Of a stretch of DNA of 64,000 bases, positions 50,001 to 61,154 are shown piece by piece. Under the pieces are notes generated by a model. It had not been told where the DNA came from. It made no database searches and was given only the letters and a program-made list of their open reading frames with translations. Position 1 is the first letter of the stretch, and each line of letters begins with the position of its first letter. Source of the DNA: Antedon bifida (Eukaryota > Echinodermata > Crinoidea > Comatulida > Antedonidae); assembly GCA_963402885.1 (NCBI GenBank), contig OY727095.1, positions 21,891,001 to 21,955,000 of the forward strand, given 5' to 3'. A program made the position numbers and the translations under genes.

Positions 50001-50970
50001 GGTTAACAGACAGGCATATCACGGCAAATCGTTTGTCGGTAACCATATTCATAAGTGCTGCAAGGTATTTCATTTATGTTATATAATTATAGTAATGTCA
50101 TTGTCATTTGACTTTTATACTATACTATTCATTTTATCATTGAATTATTTACTTTCAGCCTGAAAATATCAAAACACTTATGACAAAAATATGCAAGACT
50201 GCAATAGAACTCAGCCCAGAAATTAAAGAGAATGTTGTCAGTGTCACAACAAAATATGGAAGATTATTTAATTTGTTTGGGAACTGCCACAGGCAATACA
50301 ATTGTGCCTCATTTTTCACAGAGGAGATGATATTGAAGCTTGGTAAAATCAATACTTATTATTTTTCTACTAAAATCTCAACTTCAGCTGCTCCACTAAA
50401 TTCTTCGATGAGTTTCTTTCAGCACCAACAATATTTTTGTAAATATATTGAGTTAAATTTGCCTGGCTGTCTGGCCTGTCTCTCTAGCCTATCTGTCTGG
50501 CCTGTATCTCTAGCCTGTCTGTCTGTCTAACCTGTCTAGCCTGTCTGTCTAACCTGTCTAGCCTGTCTGTCTAACCTGTCTAGCCTGTCTGTCTGTCTAG
50601 CCTGTCTATCTAGCCTGTCTGTCTATCTAGCCTGTCTGTCTATCTAGCCTGTCTGTCTATCTATTACATATTTTTTTTTGTCTCTGAAGAATCAGACATT
50701 GAAGATTATGTGCAGTTCTTTCGGAAACACTTTCAAGAAACAGAGCCTCCCAAGATGCACATTCTGGAAGAACATGTGTCTGAATGGATAAGAAGATGGA
50801 AGTTCGGATTGGGATTCCATGGAGAGCAAGGAGGGGAGAGCATGCACGCTCAGCTTAACACCCTCAAGTCCAACATCCGTGGATTCAACGATGACCTTGG
50901 TATTCTGACCAGTGCAATGAAGGAACATTGGGTGAAGACATCGCCATCCATGTTGGCAGCCAAACCCTAA
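47018..50970 (+). CDS. RAG1 N-terminal-like zinc/RING protein fused to a DDE transposase (N-RAG-TP-like), open copy
   Basis: Ten exons: 47018-47959, 48113-48357, 48442-48651, 48741-48986, 49091-49167, 49271-49449, 49543-49812, 49909-50064, 50159-50342, 50690-50970. All borders are GT-AG with matching phases, giving 929 residues. Residues 9-94 resemble the RAG1 N-terminal zinc-binding region: NYLCRICGN, a C-x2-C at 64/67 preceded by HP, and WQPH followed by C-x2-C. GGRPKKKKR at 103-111 is AT-hook/NLS-like. A C3HC4 RING follows (C158, C161, C173, H175, C178, C181, C194, C197). The rest is an RNase H-fold transposase with candidate acids D489 (GGDKGGG), D559 (VFGDYEYL) and E882 or E886 (HGEQGGESMH). 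This matches, from memory, the N-RAG-TP transposons reported in molluscs. Exon 7 lacks 72 nt present on the left (in frame). Confidence 0.8.
50465..50670. repeat. CTGTCTGTCTAGC microsatellite in intron 9
   Basis: Array of CTGTCTGTCTAACCTGTCTAGC words, uninterrupted here. The left copy has the CR1-type LINE inserted in it. The last exon begins 20 bp after its end. Confidence 0.85.
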
Positions 50971-50994
50971 AGAAAAAAAAAAAAGAAAAACTCA

Positions 50995-51116
50995 AACCAA
51001 ACAGCCCTTTTCAGGGCTACCTCAAACCAAACAGCCCTTTTCAGGGCTACCACAAACCGCAAACAATCTCAAACCAAACAGCCCTTTTCAGGGCTACCCA
51101 AAAACCGAAAGAGATT
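50995..51116 (+). promoter_or_regulatory. Three tandem histone-type 3' stem-loops with downstream purine element (right copy)
   Basis: AGCCCTTTTCAGGGCT occurs at 51003-51018, 51033-51048 and 51080-51095, the first 32 nt after the stop codon at 50968-50970. Each has an ACCAAAC 5' flank and an ACC 3' flank. GAAAGAG lies at 51107-51113, 12 nt after the last stem, the distance and composition of a histone downstream element that pairs with U7 snRNA. The outer A-U pair replaces the usual G-C, so pairing is kept. Confidence 0.7.
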
Positions 51117-52097
51117 GTTAAGCAATAGTGTGTATTTATTATGTGTTCACAACAATGCAATGTACTAGTACTACTACTACTGAACAAATGCAATTCAACC
51201 ACTTACACAATAGATATAATTCGACAATAGCTGCTAAATCCTAGTACTATACCTAGGCAACCCTCACTGCAGCCTCTTTATTAACATCACTAAAATAAAG
51301 GTAAGTGTCTGTGGCAACAAATATTCCTCTTGAGGTGATGTTTTCGTGAATGATTGTATTGGTTTGGAACTGAATCGGTTGACGGGTTGTCACTAGGGTA
51401 GTTAGTACTAGTAGTAGAAGATACAAGAAATTTTATTTGGTCCACTAGAAAATAGAAAGGATACTGTTTGTTCAACACCACAACCATCTGTTTAACATTA
51501 TAGCAAATTATATATTGTTCCCTGAAACACAACCAAATTATTTTATTTACATACAATACATAAAACAATTTTAAACGACAATAATAATAAGCAAAATAAA
51601 TTACATTTATAAAATTACCTTTCTACAAAATGGTACAGTCCAAAGTTGCGTTTTAACCGAAGCTACGCATGCGCGTTAGTGCCGCATGGAACGTACCATT
51701 TAAAATAGGGTTAGTAATAAAACCAATTTAATTTAAAAAATCAAATAAATGAAAAAAATAAAATTTAGAAGATCCGAAATGCATAAATTATCATTAAATA
51801 CTTATTTGACACATTTTGGAAAGTAGAAATGTTCAATATTATATGAATTTCTACTATTTTTCTTCATAAAATGTAATTATTTACTCAAATTATTTTCCAG
51901 CATGGGCGATATCGTCGACCATGTGGCTTCAATTTCAAATAGTTGTTGACTATAAATTCAACAATTCAACGTAAACATTTATTTTCTTTCTTTCAATCAA
52001 TAATAAAACAAATGAATAAGGTATTAAAAAAGTAAGTACGAGTTTCAAATAATACATTTCATGAATATAATATATAAACACGACAGGCAAATAAAGC
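51117..52097. other. 3' flank of the right RAG1-like gene
   Basis: AT-rich; shared with 2943-3930 in reverse. A CTACTACTACT short repeat is near 51170 and the AAATGGTAC/GTACCATTT pair is near 51628-51702. No gene recognised. Confidence 0.4.
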
Positions 52098-52679
52098 GGA
52101 TCAACCTGAGTTTTCGGCATGTATTGAATATAGGACTATTCCATTATTATTTATAGGGGTGTTAGTCAATATGTTGGGTTGGGTGTGTCAGGCTTGTTGA
52201 GGCTTCTATTGTTTGTGTCATTGTGCCAATTGTTTTGTATTTCACTGTGTTTGAGAAAAACAAACAAAAAACTGCTGCTGTAGTTAGCCTATAGCTTTTA
52301 TTATGTGTCTGTAAATTATATCGTATTTTACACTATATAGGCCCTAACATGTTTTTTTAATCAACAGTTAAATCAAGTAGCCTCTACAAATAACAAGAAA
52401 AGATCAAGAAAAAGATTCATATACATACATTTTAATCGTATTTAATTTATGTTTTAATTTATATAAAATATCCAATTTATATTTTAATTTATATAAATAC
52501 ATCCATGTTTGTTTTTTTCTCAACAGTTGAATCAAATAGCCTCTACAAACAACAAGAAAAAAATCGATAGATCGAAAAATACATTCTTCAAACTTTATTC
52601 AAATATAAGGCACAAGAACTTTAACATTATTTAATAAGGCACAAGGAACATATACTATTTTAACTTACTTAATCTGTTT

Positions 52680-52875
52680 AATTTATATTATGCCATATCT
52701 TTCTCGCCACATAAATTCGTCAAGGTATTCCGGTAACCATTCCCATTTACACCCATTCTTTTTAACTTTAATTTTTCACGATTCCAGTAGGATTCTATGT
52801 TTTGAGTGTGGACTCCTGTTATTGGATCAACAAAATTCTTACTGTGGTTTACTGTTAAGTGTCCATCTACCACAT
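52680..52875 (-). pseudogene. Merlin/IS1595-type transposase, C-terminal fragment (right copy)
   Basis: Identical by eye to the middle copy, including the frameshift between the KLK motif and WLPEYLDEFMWR. Confidence 0.65.
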
Positions 52876-53409
52876 CCAGGTCCTGTACTCTGGAATAAAC
52901 CTTCCATTTATTTGATGGTCATTTTAATATAAGGCATATTTTGATGATTGTAACATCCACATTAATTATTTAATGATCAAGCATAGATGGTAGGTCTAAT
53001 TTTAATAGATTGGTTTTTTAAAGATTTTCGATTGATTGTAAATATCAATATCAATTACTTAAATATTTTATATTGAAATAGGTGATAAACAAAATAATTT
53101 TAATAGAAGACGTACTTTGAAGATTGAAAACATCTATGTAATATACTGTAGGCAGAGATTTATAAAAAATGTTGTTTATTTTAAAAAAAGAAACGTTACA
53201 GAGAATCCCAGATCAAGTTCAGATACAATGAACATTGTAGGGAACATACTGTAAGAACATGACAGAAACAAGATATTTAGACAAGTAGAAAAAGAAACAT
53301 TATAATTGAGTTTGTTATTGTTATCAGTTATTGAAATAAGATTATTGGCATGTATTTATTTTGTCTGTATGGTATTTATATTTTTGTAATATTTTGTTTG
53401 GTTGGAATT

Positions 53410-53930
53410 CACTGAATCTTTTACAGTAATTTATTAATAACAGTACCTGTGATTTTACATTACCATTGACCATTGAAATTGACAGTAATTTTAATGTAGT
53501 TTTACAGTTATTTATCAACATTACTCTTGATTCTACATTATGGTAGACCACTTCCTTTGAAATCAACAGTAATTTTACTGTAGTTTTACAGTAATTTATT
53601 TATGGCCGGTACCCGTGATTTTACGTTATTGATGACAAACAGACTTTCAGATTAACAGTAATATACTGTAGTAATTTATTAGAAACAGTACCTGTGATTT
53701 TACGTTATAGTTGACATCCGACTTTCAAGTTAACAGTAATTTACTGTAGTTTTAGAGTAATTTATTTTCAACAGTACCTGTGATTCTACATTACGGTAGA
53801 CAACCGACTTTATGACCAACAATTTACTGTAGTTTTACAGTAATTTATTTTCAACAGTACCTGTAATTCTACATTACGGTAAATTACTGGCGTCCAGATT
53901 GCCAGTAATTTACCGTTTTTTTATAAGAAT
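53410..53930. repeat. Minisatellite in the Merlin-like element, long form
   Basis: TTTACAGTAATTTATT and TTACGTTA/TACATTACGG words in about 65-bp units, with the same unit number as the left copy. Confidence 0.75.
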
Positions 53931-55321
53931 TTTTTTAACAGTGTAGGCCCTATATATCTTGTACTGGGGAAGGGTTAGTGTGTGTTGCATGAGAGAAAGC
54001 TCTGCAATTTTATTTCTGACTATTTTAGTTTTTGTGTCAGGATCAGCTGGAGAGAGAACCTCACAAACATATTGCTAACTCATTGAGTTGAACCAAACAT
54101 GACACTACTAAATAACACTTAAAACTGGGTCGATGAAATAAAACATATACAGGTATACCTTAAATTAAATATGTTACACAATGTATGTTTTGCTTAATCT
54201 TATGCCTTTAGTGTACTGAATTTTTTAAAGTCATAAACGGTTGAGAAAAAAACAAACATGGATGTATTTATATATATTGTTTTTCTAGCTGTTTTACTTT
54301 ATCGTTTTGATTTAGCTTTTCGGTTTTTTTTGTATCTCTATTGAGATCCAGCCACTGATACCCACATCATTGTCATTGTTTCATTAATTTGCCTTTGGAT
54401 TTATATAAATTAAAACATAAATTAAATAAGTTCTTTGTATGTTTTCTCTTTATTGTGAATAACGTTTGAATGTATTTTTTCTTGTTATTTGTAAGAGGCT
54501 ATATAACTTGATTCGGCTGTTGAGAAAAAAAAAACAATACTGTATTACATGAAATGTAAAATAAAACATGATATGATTTAACTGTTGATGGCCTATAACA
54601 TAACATGTTAGGGCCTATATAGTGTAAAATACGATATAATTTACAGACACATAATAAAAGCTATAGGCTAACTACAGCAGCAGTTTTTTGTTTGTTTTTC
54701 TCAAACACAGTGAAATACAAAACAATTGGCACAATGACACGAACAATAGAAGCCTCAACAAGCCTGACACACCCAACCCAACATATTGACTAACACCCCT
54801 ATAAATAATAATGGAATAGTCCTATATTCAATACATGCCGAAAACTCAGGTTGATCCATCTATTCTGTGGTGTGGACGGCGTTATAACTTGGTCATAAAC
54901 TTGTGATTTCCTCAAAAATACACTTGAGGTAAAAGAGCTCACACGTCAATAATATGGCCTCTAAACTATCTGCGATTTTCACTCTTGCTTTTGTTTTTCT
55001 GGAAATATCTTTTGCACGTGGTAAGTAAAACTGATTTTTCTTATAGGCCTATAAAATATCTTATCATATTTTTTAATAGTTTCATATAAATTGTTTATTA
55101 ACTATAGTAAGAATCTAATAGTTAACATAGGCCTATTTATGATTTTAATAAAATGTAATTCCTACACTTTGGAATGATAAAATATCGCAGTATGATCTTC
55201 CTAATATTACTGTGCGTATAGGCCCTCTTATATTAAATAAATAAGTATATACTTTTAGCTACTCGCAGTTTCAATCAATGCTATGAAGGCCTACAAATCC
55301 TAATGCTTATATAGTTATTTA

Positions 55322-55410
55322 AGCGAGTCCAATGGATGAGCGATTGATTAAGGCAGGGCGCCGTACCTAAAGAGCCAACAATATCGGCATGTGTTCGAGG
55401 CCTACTCGCT
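55322..55410 (+). repeat. tRNA-like (SINE-like) fragment in intron 1, right copy
   Basis: Same block as 34291-34377: AGCGAGT...ACTCGCT ends, A-box-like CGATTGATTAAGGC and B-box-like GTGTTCGAGGCC. Confidence 0.3.
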
Positions 55411-56033
55411 CCTAATTAAGGTGGTGGAACAAGTCCTCTCTCGGATAATGACTTTAATTCGTTGGTCCAGTGTTCTCCTGTAAGGTAACACAATACGTTT
55501 GAACGGTGGGCGTATTCCACGGGAAGGACTCCTTGAGGTATACCATGATGGTGAATGGGGGACAGTTTGCAAGAAACAGTTTTCGACCGTAACGGCTGCT
55601 TCAATCTGTAGACAGTTGGGGTACCCAGGTGTTTATCAAATGCTAAGTAAACAAAAACAAGCCAGGTAAGTTGATTTTACAATTAGAATATTCACAAGAT
55701 ACAACAAGAACAATTTCTTTTCGTAAAAATACAAAGAAATGTTGGTGGTTGACAGCAATTCCGATTTAAACTGTACTATTATTAGGCCCCTATGCATTCT
55801 GCTAGTTTTAAGGTTCAGTCGGGGGAAATGGTACAACTGAATTGTTTACATTTCAAAATTTCTTAGAGAATAGCATATCCAAAATCGACAAAAATCGAGC
55901 TTAGATAGACGCGTGTAAACGATGGAAGCCTGTAGAATTAGCAGTTGCCAAGAGATCATAATTGATAACATTCAATCAAATTACAAATTAATCTGTGTTA
56001 TTAATTCTACATAGACGAGGTATGCGAACAAAT

Positions 56034-57855
56034 CGTCACTCGTCACACGAACCGGCGAATCGTCATTTTGGCGCGAAATTTTTTTTTGTATATTTCGAAA
56101 GTATTTATTCTAAAGAACAATTGATGCAAATTTCAACTGCGTATTTTATTTCATTAATTAGTTATTTTAATTATAATTTGGCGAATATATTATGATATTA
56201 TAATCATTCGTCACACGAAGCGTCGAATATCGATTCGTCACTTCGTGTGAGTAAAACGCGCATCGCGCACACTGTTTACGCGCCTCAATAAACGGCGAAT
56301 ATGCAATTCGTCACTAATTGCATGTGATCTGATTGGTTTATTGCATATCTGGAACATTCCATTATTTGATGGCCAATTTTCAGTCCCGCGAAGTTAGATT
56401 GAGCATAGATTATAGAATATTGAACAGTCTTTTACCCAGTAAAAACTGATTTATGTGTTTATTGATAAATTATTTAGTAAGCTAATTATATAAATATATT
56501 TCAGGAAATTTAATGCAACGTTTCGATGTTTGTTCTTTCGTACGTTCACTCGAGCACTAAGCAAGAACATTAAATTAAATTATGGCACTGACAACACACG
56601 AAACGGTACGGTAACGATTAGGCCTACATCAATGTTATAGTTATTTTGAAATATTTAATTTTTTAGAGAATAAATAACGTTATTATTTTGAAGAAACATC
56701 AAATTTCACCTCCATTGTTAATGGATAATGCTACTAAGGATAATAACTTTCATTACTGTATACACATTTTTATTAAACAATTCGTATATTTTGATGTTAG
56801 ACTAGAGTATTTATATTTTTTGTTCTTGCTTTTTAAATTAGATAGTTACAGTATAATTATTATAATCAGTGCGTTACTAAATATCTTTGGAGGCATGGCT
56901 ATACTAAATACTATCGTATACTATATAGTGTAGGCCTAGTCTGCACATTATTCTCTGATATGCCACATTAACCCTAACCCTAACCACATTGCTACGATAT
57001 CACATTAAATTAGTAAATAATTTAAATTAGCCTTTTAATATGGATACTGTATTAGAAAAGGCAGATAACACATTTAATGTTTTTTTAATAAATTCTATAT
57101 TGGCCATGAATGGCTAAATGATTGTAGGCCTAATATGCTGAAAACGCCGTATTGTACAATAGACTGTCTAAATTATGTTTTAACTGTTCCCGTAGGCCTA
57201 CTACTAAGGGAAAAATGAATTAAAAACGTTTATTCTGACTATCTAACATTGCCTTGCCTTATGTAGAGATCAATTAATGTATAAATTAATAATTAAATTT
57301 AATTAAATGAACCATGTTTACGTATTTGCTTTATTTACAAAAGTTAAAATGATGTTTTTTTATCAGTTAGGCTATATAAATTATATTTTGCAACTGATTT
57401 GTGATTGTTCTTTTGCATTTTTAACAGAATAATGTGTTTACTTTATATTATTATCGTTAGAGCCCTATCTAAGATGTTTACGTGTGACTGCCTATTCATT
57501 ACCACGCAATCGCGGCGAATACCGCATGTTTCATAGTCATTGCGTAAGATTCTTGTTCACACGAAGTGACGAATATGCGTCGAATATCGCTTAGCTGCAA
57601 GTTACGCGGTAAATAATCTTCACACGAAGTGACGAATGTATTCATTAAGTGATAACTCTTTAATTAATGAGTAAATTTTTTTATGGACACTTTAAAATTA
57701 TTCATTTAATATATTTTTACATAATTACCACAAAAATAATGGACATTCGGTTTTTTTCTTGCGAGAAATGACCGTGCAAAAAGTGCCTTTTTTACAATCG
57801 CGATTTTCTCGAAATGGACATTTTGCGGATTCGCCGGTTCGTGTGACGAGTGACG
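56034..57855. mobile_element. Non-autonomous DNA transposon, 1,822 bp, in the SRCR exon
   Basis: Starts CGTCACTCGTCACACGAACC and ends with the reverse complement; the perfect inverted repeat is 28 bp. It is flanked by AAAT on both sides (56030-56033, 57856-57859), and the left gene copy shows the uninterrupted site with a single AAAT (33485-33500 region). Subterminal zones carry several CGTCAC(A/T)CGAA and TCACACGAAGTGACGAAT motifs in both orientations. No transposase ORF was recognised. A two-unit TTAGGG-type run (AACCCTAACCCTAACC) is near 56970. The superfamily is unassigned. Confidence 0.85.
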
Positions 57856-59344
57856 AAATGTTCCAGAGAAGGTTTGGTTGGGAGAACTAAGCTGCGATCT
57901 AACTGATGAAACCATCGATGATTGTAGCCATGATGTGTGGGGTGAAACGGACTGTAAACACTCCTACGACGTGGGCCTATCGTGCTTCAGAGGTGCGTGA
58001 AATTCAGTTATAATCTAGACATAGGAAGTAGTTAATAGTAATGTTTTTACACGAAATTAGGAAGATAAATTTGTTTTCTTAATCACAAATGAAATGTCTA
58101 GAAAAATATATATCTACATTTTTTTCAAAATATGATCAATACGTTTTTCCAAAAATAATATACATATGAAATCGTGCTCATGATATGGTCGGATTTGTTG
58201 GTTTAAATTAAACAATTTTAACTTTATATTCACTTGCAGACAATTAGGCCTATATTTATTTTTATAATCATAATCTGCTTTCCTTTTATTTTCACAGCTT
58301 GTCTTGAAGGCGAATTCGGATGCGTCAGTGACGGAAAGTAAGGTTCATTATTTTTGGCAGTTTGGAAATTTAATTTTTCCGGTTAAGCTTGTTTCCTACC
58401 TCTTTAGCTACTCGTCTGTGAAAACGCACATTCACGCACGCCAGCACAGACGCGTAGTGGAACCATGCTTTATTATCAACTTACTCTGCCAACGAATAAA
58501 ACACTGTGCTTATCTGATTCATTATACGTTTTATTTGTAAAATAGCATAATTATAGGTCTAACGATAGCCACGATTCAGAGGAAGAAACACTAAAAACTA
58601 TAGGCCTAATAGAATTCATATTTTTTTTAATTGTATGTTGATTTAATATAAGTAGCAAATCTTTGGTGAAGGGCATTGTTTCTACCATATGCCGATGGGC
58701 CATCAAGTATTCCTCCTTGTTTTTTTACTGCAATGCATTCAGATTGAAGTAGCATCTTTGTTAAATAGTTTTCTAAGAAACTCTTAAAATCTTAAAAATA
58801 AAACTCCATGTAGTCAAGAAGATTTCTATTCGATTTATAACCTAAAGAAGTTGGAAATAACCTGCCCTACATGTATACAAAAATGAAAGTACCGCCTATA
58901 TGAAAATGATTTGAAATTAGTATTTCTAATTTTAGTTTTTCTCAGTACAATTATTTGTATCATTTCATTTCATTAAAAAATAAAATTATGTGCCTTTAGG
59001 CCTAAGGTAGTTGCAAAAGATATGCCCACCGGGACACAGTCTACAGTTAGCATATTAATACTGAGTATCATGCATTGTTATAATATAATTTAATTACGTT
59101 TTTGTAATTCACTCAACGTTTATAACCGTAATGGTTTCCTCAACAGATGCATCGACTCAAACTTAGCATGCGATGGTTCACCAGATTGCAGTGATGGGTC
59201 TGACGAGGCTATATGTGAAAGAACAAGAAGTAAGTCACATTTTCAGTTATTTTTTAAAAATTATTTTAAATCAACTAAGCCTAACAGAAATAAAAAGCTC
59301 CACTAAATTATATTAGTTTAAAAAGCTCACAAACGAATATATAG

Positions 59345-59495
59345 TATACAGTAGAACCATATTAACCAGCATGGAACTCCTTAACAGTTTCCAAGTTTTT
59401 GTCAAAGTGATTAACCATGTCTTTCTCTCTGTTCGTTTCACGGAGAAAGTGTCCCAACTTAATAGGGGCGTTCCCGAATAGGCGTGTCCCTAAAG
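59345..59495. repeat. CCCCTATTAAG dispersed repeat in intron 5
   Basis: Carries ACAGTAGAACC, CGTTTCACGGAGAAAGTGTC and AACTTAATAGGGGCG; it is the same family as 26940-27010 and is shared with the left gene copy at 31885-32030. Confidence 0.4.
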
Positions 59496-60725
59496 ATGGA
59501 TTTTATTGTTTTATTGCTGGATTTCTTATATACTGTATAATGTAAAGATGTATTGTCCCCCTGAAAAAATAATTTTTTAAATTGTTTTTGTTGAATATGT
59601 CATTTTATTGTCACATACTAGTTATCCACTTTGAACAAAAATGGAATCGAACAAAAAAATTATTTACCTGAAAAACTGTAATTTAAAGCAAATTGGCTGC
59701 CAGCCAATGGGTTTTTGGTTGAATTTGACCATTAATTTGGTCATTTTATATGAGAAAAATGTTTTTTTTGTTTTTTTTTTCACGGAAGGAATTAACTTTA
59801 TTAAAACTACAAAATAACCTATTCAAAGTCTAATTTAGTTAATCTTCATCTTTAATGTAATTATTATTATTTCATTTGTTCTTGCAGATCGTACGTCATT
59901 CCATGAATTCCGTTATCATGATTCAAACGATATCAGAATCTTTTTCCAGAATCTCACGACAGCTTATCCTAATATTACCAAGATGTACAGTATCGGACAA
60001 AGTGTTGACGGAAGACAGTTGTACGCATTGGAAATAAGCAACAATGTTGGTGTACACGAGATTCGTACGTTATTTTACAATTTTTTCAAACTATTTTAAG
60101 ACACTCCTCAGTAGAGACTCCTATTTAAATGCATTTAAATAATGGTTACCAAACTGACAAGCGCTCGCTTCTTTTGATATACTATTAAATATTGTAAATG
60201 TAATTGTGAATTGTGAATACATAAATGTGTATTATGATGGGATAATGGGATAATTTCATAACAACGAGAGGAATATGACGTGTTTTAAAACTGCTGCCAA
60301 ACCATTAAAGGAACACTTTATTCGATCACCTTAATCATTTTTCTACTGTATATAACTTAAAATAATACAGATTTTTTAGTATCTTTTTAGTAGTCTTATT
60401 AACAATTTTTGTCCTAGACGTAAAACGTTATTTGGATTTTAAGAATAGCAAAAATCTATAAATTCATTATAATATCCAGTTATACCATATTTACTTTAAT
60501 TAATTTTAAGACGACTGCCTATGTATAATATACAGTATTCAAGACAGAGTAGGCCTATCAGTGTTTGCCATAAGTGCAGGGTACAATAAACGACATATTC
60601 AGCGGATGTACTTTTACTTACCATTGTTTGTTAATGTGTATAATAAATTTAAGATGTTAATATTTAACTTATATTCAATATAACTAGTAACGTTTCATTC
60701 AACAAATTATAATAAAATCTTATGA

Positions 60726-61154
<429 letters not shown>

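Larger units (their letters stand above)
52098..54857 (-). mobile_element. Merlin-like DNA transposon, complete right copy (2,760 bp)
   Basis: Begins GGATCAACCTGAGTTTTCGG and ends with its reverse complement; the terminal inverted repeats are about 260 bp long. Inside are the frameshifted Merlin transposase fragment and the minisatellite. The flanks are AATAAAGC on the left and ATCTATTC on the right, with no target duplication. Since Merlin elements make 8-9 bp duplications, this copy is probably a recombinant of two insertions. Confidence 0.75.

Noticed and set aside
56970-56990. Interstitial telomere-like AACCCTAACCCTAACC
   Set aside because: Only about two and a half units inside a transposon; too short to suggest a telomere fusion.
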